Below are positions 25,982-31,921 of a stretch of 38,618 nt of DNA, one piece after another. Below the pieces are notes generated by a model. It saw only the letters and a program-made list of their open reading frames with translations, was not told the DNA's origin and made no database searches. Every line of letters starts with the position of its first letter. Positions within the stretch are counted from its first letter, which is position 1. The translations under genes and the position numbers were made by a program. The DNA lies in assembly GCA_000739535.1 (NCBI GenBank), contig DF820466.1:656234-694851 (forward strand). The letters are read 5' to 3'. The DNA comes from Candidatus Vecturithrix granuli (lineage in GTDB: Bacteria; Moduliflexota; Moduliflexia; Moduliflexales; Moduliflexaceae).

Positions 25982-27886
25982 ATGATGGAACAGAAAGAGA
26001 AAACACTGCTGCGCTTTGTAACGACGGGGAGCGTTGATGACGGGAAATCCACGTTAATTGGGCGGCTGTTGTATGAAACCAAGACGATTTATGAAGATCA
26101 GCTTGCCGCCGTCGAAAAAACCTCAAAGAAAAAAGGCTATGAAGAAGTTGATCTCGCGCTCCTGCTCGATGGATTGTCGGCCGAACGGGAACAAGGAATT
26201 ACCATAGATGTGGCCTATCGCTACTTTGAAACGTCCAAACGCAAGTTTATCATTGCCGATACGCCCGGACATGAGCAATATACGCGCAACATGGTCACAG
26301 GCGCCTCCACAGCGGATTTGGCGATCATTTTAATTGATGCGCGTAATGGCGTGCTGACCCAATCCAAACGGCATGGATTGCTTGTGTCCTTGCTGCAAGT
26401 GCCTCATCTGGTCGTGGCAGTCAACAAGATGGATCTGGTGGATTATTCCCAGGCCGTCTATGATGAGATCGTGGCAACTTATCAGAGTTTTTCTGAAAAA
26501 CTGGATATTCACGACCTCACCTTTATCCCGGTTTCGGCCTTGAAAGGGGATAACATCATTACCAGAAGTTCCAATATGCCCTGGTATGACGGTATGCCAT
26601 TGTTGCACTACCTGGAACATGTCCATGTAACCCAGGATCGGAATCTGGTAGATACCCGTTTCCCGGTGCAGTATGTGATTCGTCCGCACCAGGATTTTCG
26701 CGGGTTTGCCGGTCGAATGGTCTCAGGCATCTTACGCCCCGGCGAAGAAATTGTGGTGTTGCCTTCCGGGAAAAGTTCAACCATCCGCTCCATCGAGACC
26801 TATGACGGGACGCTTCAGGAAGCCTTTCCGCCTCAATCGGTGGTAGCGACGCTCAATGATGAAATTGATGTCAGTCGCGGCGATATGATCGTGCGTACCA
26901 ATAACTTACCCCAGATCAGTAATCATTTTGGCGCAATTTTGTGCTGGATGGATGACCGGAATTCCTTGTCGCAAAGTACATCCTATTACCTCAAACATAC
27001 CACGCGCACCGTCAAAGCTTTTGTGAGCCGTCTGATTTACAAAATTGATGTCAACACCCTGCACCGTGAACAGACGAACACTCTGAATCTGAATGAAATC
27101 GGCCGAGTTGAAATTAAAACCTCACTGCCGATTTTTTTCGATTCCTATAAAACCAATCGTCAAACTGGCAGTTTTATCCTGATTGATCCGGTAACGCAGA
27201 ATACAGTGGCATCTGGCATGATTCGAGATGTGGTCCGTACCCTTGAAGAGGTGACAGAAGCGCAAAAAGAGGAACAACAGCGGCAAAAATCAACGCATGT
27301 TGTCTGGAAAGATTTAAACATTCCACGCCTGGAACGGGAGCGACGTCATGGGCATAAATCCGCCGTCCTCTGGTTTACGGGTTTATCGGGTTCCGGTAAA
27401 ACGACCATTGCCCGACGATTGGAAAAATTGCTTTTCGAGCGCGGCTGCCAGACCATGCTGCTCGACGGGGATCATCTGCGGCACGGCTTATGCGGCGATC
27501 TTGGGTTTTCTGATGAGGATCGCAGTGAAAATATCCGCCGCGCCGGCGAAGTGGCGCGACTCTTTTTTGAAAGCGGCCATATTGTGCTCTGCACCTTTAT
27601 TTCCCCCTTTAAAAAGGATCGAGAGGCTGTTCGTGCGCTTCTGCCCGCGGGTCAGTTTTTTGAAATTGCGGTGGAATGCGATCTTGAGGTGTGCAAACGC
27701 CGCGACCCCCATGGCCTCTATCAAAAAGCGATTAAAGGAGAAATTGCTGAATTTACAGGGATTTCTTCGCCTTACGAAGCCCCTGAACACCCAGAGCTTC
27801 GCGTTGAAACGGATTTGCAAAGCGTGGATGATATTTTGGAACAGCTTCTGACCGTTTTACACCAACAGACCATATTTCTTTCATAA
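25982..27886 (+). CDS. cysNC: Bifunctional sulfate adenylyltransferase subunit 1/adenylylsulfate kinase
   Basis: The product is 634 residues. Residues 1 to about 430 are CysN, a translation-factor-like GTPase, with P-loop GSVDDGKST at 16-24, DTPGHEQYTRNM from about 93, and NKMDLV at about 148-153. Residues about 445-634 are APS kinase (CysC), with P-loop GLSGSGKTT at 467-475, LDGDHLRHGLCGDLGFS, the substrate-lid SPFKKDREAVRALL, and GLYQKAIKGEIAEFTGISSPYE. CysDN makes APS and CysC phosphorylates it to PAPS, the universal sulfonate donor. The N-terminal ATG ATG offers 25982 or 25985. NC fusions are common in Proteobacteria. Confidence 0.96.
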   Translation: MMEQKEKTLLRFVTTGSVDDGKSTLIGRLLYETKTIYEDQLAAVEKTSKKKGYEEVDLALLLDGLSAEREQGITIDVAYRYFETSKRKFIIADTPGHEQYTRNMVTGASTADLAIILIDARNGVLTQSKRHGLLVSLLQVPHLVVAVNKMDLVDYSQAVYDEIVATYQSFSEKLDIHDLTFIPVSALKGDNIITRSSNMPWYDGMPLLHYLEHVHVTQDRNLVDTRFPVQYVIRPHQDFRGFAGRMVSGILRPGEEIVVLPSGKSSTIRSIETYDGTLQEAFPPQSVVATLNDEIDVSRGDMIVRTNNLPQISNHFGAILCWMDDRNSLSQSTSYYLKHTTRTVKAFVSRLIYKIDVNTLHREQTNTLNLNEIGRVEIKTSLPIFFDSYKTNRQTGSFILIDPVTQNTVASGMIRDVVRTLEEVTEAQKEEQQRQKSTHVVWKDLNIPRLERERRHGHKSAVLWFTGLSGSGKTTIARRLEKLLFERGCQTMLLDGDHLRHGLCGDLGFSDEDRSENIRRAGEVARLFFESGHIVLCTFISPFKKDREAVRALLPAGQFFEIAVECDLEVCKRRDPHGLYQKAIKGEIAEFTGISSPYEAPEHPELRVETDLQSVDDILEQLLTVLHQQTIFLS

Positions 27887-27890
27887 GACG

Positions 27891-27924
27891 AAAAACCGAG
27901 TTTTTTCAAAAAATTCGGTTTTTT
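27891..27924. terminator. Rho-independent-like terminator after cysNC
   Basis: AAAAACCGAGTTTTTT and AAAAAATTCGGTTTTT form a nearly perfect stem with a U-rich 3' end on either strand, 4 bp after the cysNC stop. The minus-strand HEPN pseudogene, read through its internal TGA, ends within this hairpin, so it could terminate both converging transcripts. It belongs to the locus's recurrent AACCGGGTTT-like palindromes. Confidence 0.75.
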
Positions 27925-28555
27925 AACTTGATGACAATGTTTCGACCTCTTGCACCAGTTGTTGTAAAAACGTTTTAAAGCGGCGCAAATCCTCTTGCAG
28001 CAACGGCCAGGCTTGTGTATATTTTTTTTCAATCAGAACTAAACGATCTCAGTCGCAATCAAAGTCAAAATAATACCGCTTGAAATGTCGAAAACGTAAG
28101 ATTTCAGATAAAACATTGTAGGTGGCGTCAGAAATCACAGCTATTCTGACGCCTTCGATGTCAAGCGTCATTTTGTGCAATAAGCTTTTATGCCAGGTCT
28201 CTGATTGAATCGAATTTTCAAAGGTTTGCGCTATGCGGACAAATAACGTTTCGATACTGGTATAAAAATCGCCAAATATTTGAGAATACACCATTGCGGC
28301 CGCGGTACTCTGACCAAGTTTCGGAAAATCGGTAGTGGTATCCTGTACATGATGCACGTTCCCTGAGCGAAGTCGAAGGGAACGCCTGCGTGCTCGTCTC
28401 GACTCCGCTCGACGACCGGTCATCATGTACAAGGTAGCCACTACCGGAAAATCTTTGTGCGTAAATTCCTGAAAAAATTGGACATTCCTGTCTAAAATTA
28501 CGAGGGTCTTCTCAAGTTCAGCGATCAGTTCACGAAGAGCCATCGGTTCTTTCAT
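27923..28555 (-). pseudogene. HEPN-domain protein (HepT-like), interrupted by a mobile element and an in-frame TGA
   Basis: Read from the ATG at 28553-28555 (MKEPMALRELIAELEKTLV), the protein matches the nucleotidyltransferase-associated HEPN family: IFGDFYTSIETLFVRIAQTF, ETWHKSLLHKM, AVISDATYNVLSEILRFRHFKRYYFDFD. The intact family often continues as ..LDWDRL.. Here DFDCD is followed by TGA (28049-28051) and then, in the same frame, DRLVLIEKKYTQAWPLL and 24 more residues to TAA at 27923-27925. A TGG-to-TGA nonsense change is therefore likely. The RxxxxH motif reads RHFKRY, losing the His. A 41-codon insert (28331-28453) lies in frame. Overlaps the MNT gene by 26 bp. Other genes here end in TGA, so recoding is unlikely. 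Confidence 0.8.
28331..28445. mobile_element. 115-bp MITE-like palindromic element with target duplication
   Basis: The ends are GGTAGTGG (28331-28338) and CCACTACC (28438-28445). They extend imperfectly to about 25-bp terminal inverted repeats, GGTAGTGGTATCCTGTACAT against GGTAGTGGCTACCTTGTACA. The element is flanked by GGAAAATC at 28323-28330 and 28446-28453 (9 bp if the adjacent C is counted). Internally it carries two smaller palindromes: one around CCCTGAGCGAAGTCGAAGGG and one around CTCGACTCCGCTCGAC. It encodes no transposase, so it would need one in trans. A second copy lies at 1-64. Element plus duplication add 123 bp, preserving the frame of the host gene. Confidence 0.88.
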
Positions 28556-28928
28556 ATACGAGCCTGCCTTTGCGGCGAATACTTGTCTGGTGTAACGGAT
28601 CAACATGTTCTAATTCCACCAGATCAAGCGGAAAATCGGTTAACGCCTCAGCGTCGCCATACAGCGCAAAAAATTGTTCTGGCGATGCAAGCCCCTCCAC
28701 CGCGAGATCAATATCGGAAATTTCAGAGAATTTTTGTCGATGCAACAAGGATCCCCATTGATACAAACGTACAGGGTGGTATTTTTCAATAATCAGTGCG
28801 ATAATTGCCCGACAATCTTGCCACGCCCGTTCAAAGCGATCATCAAGACGTGCCTGTCGCGCAGCGGCTCGTTGCCTGAATCGCTCTGCTGCCTGGCGAA
28901 TATCAATGTGAGAGTCTGCGGTTATCAT
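28530..28928 (-). CDS. Minimal nucleotidyltransferase (MNT), antitoxin of a HEPN/MNT pair
   Basis: This 132-residue protein has the MNT-family signature WGSLLHRQKFSEISDIDLAVEG: GS, an 11-residue spacer, then the metal-binding DID and a downstream acidic FPLDLVELE. In studied pairs, MntA-type proteins AMPylate and silence the HEPN RNase toxin. A very good ribosome site (GAGGAG) lies 4 bases from the ATG, and the end overlaps the HEPN start region, which is typical of these operons. The N-terminal helix rich in Arg, Gln and Ala is a likely coiled segment. The MNT gene itself shows no lesion although its partner does. Confidence 0.88.
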   Translation of the reverse strand: MITADSHIDIRQAAERFRQRAAARQARLDDRFERAWQDCRAIIALIIEKYHPVRLYQWGSLLHRQKFSEISDIDLAVEGLASPEQFFALYGDAEALTDFPLDLVELEHVDPLHQTSIRRKGRLVYERTDGSS

Positions 28929-28943
28929 TTTCTCCTCTGAAAA

Positions 28944-29008
28944 TGTAGCGCGAAACTCCAGTTTCGCGCACCAGGGCTACGGCCGCGAAACTGGAGTTTC
29001 GCGCTACA
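28944..29008. repeat. Nested palindrome, TAGCGCGAAACT type
   Basis: The arms TGTAGCGCGAAACTCCAGTT... (28944-28968) and its reverse complement (28984-29008) pair over 25 bp. Each arm contains its own near-palindrome (CGCGAAACT-CC-AGTTTCGCG), so the structure can fold either as one long hairpin or as two small ones. It lies 16 bp upstream of the MNT start codon, where it would be in the antitoxin mRNA leader. Confidence 0.88.
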
Positions 29009-29347
29009 TCTCATTTTCATGATGACGGGTAAACGACTATGTTTATGATAACTCCCCTGTCAATGAAATTTGCATTTATGCACGTATGCTCATCGTTTCC
29101 GCTTTAACACACTTCGGCTCAGAAGCTAAGAAGGGTTATTGTGATTCTTCATACGATAGGTTTCACGTTGATGATACTTCGTGAAACTTCTTGTCTGTCA
29201 AGAAAAAAGCGTGGCTACAGTATTACTATCAAAAAATACACTCCTGCCAGACTTTTCATTGACAAACTCATTAGGTGAATGCAGGATATGGACCAGGGTT
29301 TTTTGAGTTTTTACGTATGCAATGATTTTTCTGAAAAATGAGAGACC
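29009..29347. other. Non-coding stretch between MNT and the radical SAM gene
   Basis: No convincing gene is visible. The stretch contains a near-palindrome GTTTCACG...CGTGAAAC (29160-29167 and 29180-29187), the candidate minus-strand promoter listed separately, and a TTGACA at 29259-29264 that could be the -35 of a plus-strand promoter for the radical SAM gene, with only a weak -10 (CAGGAT at 29282). Confidence 0.5.
29171..29201 (-). promoter_or_regulatory. Candidate promoter for the MNT/HEPN operon
   Basis: On the minus strand, TTGACA (29196-29201) is followed after 19 bases by TATCAT (29171-29176). The spacer is two bases longer than ideal. It would start a transcript about 235 bases upstream of the MNT gene, running through the 28944-29008 palindrome. 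It shares the TTGACAGAC extension with other candidate promoters in the window. Confidence 0.35.
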
Positions 29348-30715
29348 ATGAAAATTCTTTTGGTTGTGCCGGGAAAACCGGGATTTAGTACGGAAGGTTT
29401 GCAATCCCTTGGAATTGGCATGATTGCGGTGGTATTGAATCAGGCCGGGCATGAGGTTAAGGTCCGCGATCTGACGGTTCAGCCTCTTCAAAGCGAAGAA
29501 TTCGGAAGGCTGGTACAGCAATTCGACCCGGAGTTTGTGGGCTTCACGGTCGTCACGCCCACCGCGAATCGCGTGTATCATTCCCTGGTTCCGGAAGTCT
29601 ATCAGCATTCGAATGCTCGCATTGTAGTCGGCGGCCCTCATCCGACTGCCCTGCCTGATGAGGCGTTACAGCATGTTGATTATGTTGTCAGAGGCGAAGG
29701 GGAAGAGACCATCCTTGAACTATGCACCGGAAAAAATCCGCAAAGTATGATTCCAGGACTTTCATACAAAGAAGATGGTCGGCCAGTGCACAATCCTACC
29801 CGCCCGTTGATCAAAGATTTAGATACGCTCCCCTTTCCTGCGCGGCATCTATTTCCGCCGTTGACAGCCTATCAAGGGCTGCCGTCGTTTGGCAAAAAGG
29901 TCATCGGCAATCTTGCCAGTTCGCGTGGGTGCGTTGCCGATTGCGCGTTCTGCGACCGGGCGATTTTCGGCAGAGTGTTCCGCGCGCGTTCGGCGGAAAA
30001 TGTCGTGGCTGAATGGGAACTGCTGGTAAAAGAACATCAGGCGCAGGTAGTCACGATCAGCGATGATAATTTTACCACTTCGCCGGGGCGTATAGAAAAA
30101 ATTTGTACTCTATTACAGCAAAAAGGGCTGCACACGATCCCCTGGACCTGCTCGAACGGCATTCGCGTGGAAACCGCTTCGTATGATTTGCTTGCCTTGA
30201 TGAAACGCGCCGGATGCTGCAGCGTCGCCTTTGGCATTGAATCCGGCAGTCAGAAAGTGCTCGATGCCATGCACAAAAATATCACGCTGGAACAGATTCG
30301 CCGGGCCGTAAAAAATGCGAGACAGGCCGGGATTGCCACCCTGACCGGATTTTTTATGTTAGGCACTCCCTGGGATACCGCCGAGACAATGGCGCAAACG
30401 ACTCGTTTTGCCACAGAACTTCCCCTAGATTACGCCCAATTTGCGATTGCCACGCCGTATCCGGGAACGAGAATGTTTGCAGAAGTCAAAGATTTTTTAT
30501 GCGATGTGGCGTATGACGACTATGGCGCGCATGAAGGCGTTGTGTATTTTACGACTCCACACCTTGGCCCTGATGCTGTGAAAGCCGCGTTTCATAAGGC
30601 TTATCGCAGTTTTTATTTACGACCGGCTCTGATGCTGCGGCATGTTCAGCGCGTTATCAGACACCCTTCCACCATTCTAACCTATCTGCATGGCGTCAAA
30701 CGCTTTCTGGCATGA
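29348..30715 (+). CDS. B12-binding-domain radical SAM protein
   Basis: This 455-residue protein has an N-terminal cobalamin-binding Rossmann domain at about 1-140 (VVPGKPGFSTEGLQSLGIGMIAVVLNQAGHEV; VVGGPHPTALPDEAL; VVRGEGEETILEL) without the DxHxxG motif, as is usual for this class. The radical SAM barrel has Cys195, Cys199 and Cys202 (C-x3-C-x2-C in SSRGCVADCAFCDR), then FGIESGSQKVLDAM and MLGTPWDT. Such enzymes catalyse methylations, ring formation or other radical steps on unactivated carbons, often in lipid or tetrapyrrole chemistry. The ATG is preceded by GAGAG. It is flanked by repeats and by minus-strand genes, so it is probably a single transcription unit. Substrate unknown. Confidence 0.9.
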   Translation: MKILLVVPGKPGFSTEGLQSLGIGMIAVVLNQAGHEVKVRDLTVQPLQSEEFGRLVQQFDPEFVGFTVVTPTANRVYHSLVPEVYQHSNARIVVGGPHPTALPDEALQHVDYVVRGEGEETILELCTGKNPQSMIPGLSYKEDGRPVHNPTRPLIKDLDTLPFPARHLFPPLTAYQGLPSFGKKVIGNLASSRGCVADCAFCDRAIFGRVFRARSAENVVAEWELLVKEHQAQVVTISDDNFTTSPGRIEKICTLLQQKGLHTIPWTCSNGIRVETASYDLLALMKRAGCCSVAFGIESGSQKVLDAMHKNITLEQIRRAVKNARQAGIATLTGFFMLGTPWDTAETMAQTTRFATELPLDYAQFAIATPYPGTRMFAEVKDFLCDVAYDDYGAHEGVVYFTTPHLGPDAVKAAFHKAYRSFYLRPALMLRHVQRVIRHPSTILTYLHGVKRFLA

Positions 30716-30723
30716 GTGCGATT

Positions 30724-30816
30724 TGTCAAGATTTGCCTGACGGATTCGTAGTTCCACCTTCAGACTGAAGGACGCGCTAAAGCGCGAACTACGAACCCAT
30801 CAACTCTAACTTGACA
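30724..30816. repeat. Palindromic repeat between converging genes
   Basis: TGTCAAG (30724-30730) pairs with CTTGACA (30810-30816), and TTCGTAGTTC (30745-30754) with GAACTACGAA (30786-30795), with smaller hairpins inside (CCTTCAG/CTGAAGG and CGCGCTAAAGCGCG). By hand, 22 of 31 bases of the two outer arms pair. It fills the gap between the ends of the radical SAM gene and the TPR gene and may act as a bidirectional terminator. Confidence 0.75.
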
Positions 30817-30821
30817 GACCC

Positions 30822-31769
30822 TTATCGCGCATAGCGCAGAATCGCCTCCAATTGGTCTTGCGCTGGATGATCGGGCTGAATATGCAACACCTGCTGAAAG
30901 TAGGCAAAGGCGGTTGAGAGCAGCCCTTGCTCGTAGTAAAATTCTCCCAGTCCAAGCAGGGCTGAGAGGTATTGAGGATCATACTGCAAAGCCTTTGTGA
31001 ATGAGGCGACTTCTTGATCGCGCCAGGCAGGATCATGCGTGAGGCGGTATTTTTCGCGTGCGGCCAGTCCAAGCAGCGTATAGCCCTCGGCTGAACGCGG
31101 AGATTTTTGTAATCCTTGTTGGTATGCCTGGATACCGGCGTCAAGTTGTCCCTGGAGGATCAAGCGGGTTCCCTCAATAAACACCGAAGTCGGGGTAGAG
31201 GGCAGTGTTGGTTTCTTTGGCGGCGCGGCAGGTTTGGCAGAGGGGGCAGGTTTTCTTGCCGCAGCCTGGGCTTGTTGCTGCAGCCGTTCTTGCGCTTCCT
31301 GCGCTTCCACCTTGTTTTTCACACTGCCGAGAAGTTTTTGCGCTGGCTCGTAAGATGAATCGTATTTGAGCGCTTCTTCTAACTGCTGGAGCGCCTTTTG
31401 TTCATGCCCTTGTTCATGGTAAATCATAGCCAGGTTCGTGCGAGCTTTCACATATCCGGGATTGGTTTCAATCGCCATCAGATAGTTTTCAATGGCTTGC
31501 TGATACTGTTTTTGACGATGATAGACCACCGCGAGCGCATTATACGCATCGGCATAACCTGGATCGGCCTGGATGGCTTGTTCCAATTCCAGAATCGCTT
31601 CCTGATAGTTCTCCTGTTTGCCATAAAATACGCCCTGATAATAATGCTCGCGGGCGATACCATGTGCCTTTTGCCCCATTTCCTGAGCCATCAGAGCGAT
31701 AGGGCTGCTTGCAATACCCAACATCAAAAGACTCGAGCACACGAGAAGACTTGTTTGTTTTTTCATCAT
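30822..31769 (-). CDS. Exported TPR-repeat protein
   Basis: The 315-residue product starts with a signal peptide (MMKKQTSLLVCSSLLMLGIA...ALMAQE) cleaved near residue 28. Three to four TPR units follow (about 40-150: YYQGVFYGKQENYQEAILEL, DAYNALAVVYHRQKQYQQAI, KARTNLAMIYHEQGHEQKAL). An Ala/Gln/Pro linker spans about 160-200, then at least two more TPRs (about 235-305). TPR proteins scaffold complexes, here in the periplasm or at the outer membrane. A good ribosome site (GGGAAGGG) precedes the ATG pair. A clear TTGACA promoter lies upstream. It is separated from the kinase gene by a palindrome, so probably monocistronic. Confidence 0.88.
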   Translation of the reverse strand: MMKKQTSLLVCSSLLMLGIASSPIALMAQEMGQKAHGIAREHYYQGVFYGKQENYQEAILELEQAIQADPGYADAYNALAVVYHRQKQYQQAIENYLMAIETNPGYVKARTNLAMIYHEQGHEQKALQQLEEALKYDSSYEPAQKLLGSVKNKVEAQEAQERLQQQAQAAARKPAPSAKPAAPPKKPTLPSTPTSVFIEGTRLILQGQLDAGIQAYQQGLQKSPRSAEGYTLLGLAAREKYRLTHDPAWRDQEVASFTKALQYDPQYLSALLGLGEFYYEQGLLSTAFAYFQQVLHIQPDHPAQDQLEAILRYAR

Positions 31770-31811
31770 CTTTCAATCCCTTCCCCTATTCATTGCTATC
31801 ACATTTTGAAT

Positions 31812-31841
31812 ACAATAGTGTTTTTTTCAGAAGTCTGTCAA
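31812..31841 (-). promoter_or_regulatory. Sigma70-like promoter of the TPR gene
   Basis: On the minus strand, TTGACA (31836-31841) and TATTGT (31812-31817) are separated by 18 bases, with an AT-rich spacer. The predicted start is about 35 bases upstream of the ATG at 31769. The -35 hexamer is a perfect match and the -10 matches four of six positions. The same -10 (TATTGT) occurs at 37806-37811. Confidence 0.6.
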
Positions 31842-31866
31842 GTATTTCTTTTGTTGTGCTGTTGAC

Positions 31867-31917
31867 CGGAGTGCGAAAGCTCTGCTTTCGCTGTCAAAGC
31901 AGAGCTTTGACACTCCG
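31867..31917. repeat. Palindrome after the histidine kinase gene
   Basis: CGGAGTG (31867-31873) pairs with CACTCCG (31911-31917). Inside, AAAGCTCTGCTTT and AAAGCAGAGCTTT pair. It begins 5 bp beyond the kinase stop codon and could terminate the kinase transcript on the minus strand, and lies upstream of the TPR promoter. Confidence 0.75.
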
Positions 31918-31921
31918 AATT

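Noticed and set aside
27348-27851. 167-residue plus-strand open frame within cysNC
   Set aside because: It is an out-of-frame shadow of the APS kinase domain; the cysNC frame has all catalytic motifs.
28049-28051. TGA read as an amino acid in this organism
   Set aside because: The HEPN TGA could suggest a recoded stop, but several clearly intact genes here end in TGA (for example at 6713-6715, 16347-16349 and 22996-22998), so a nonsense mutation is simpler.
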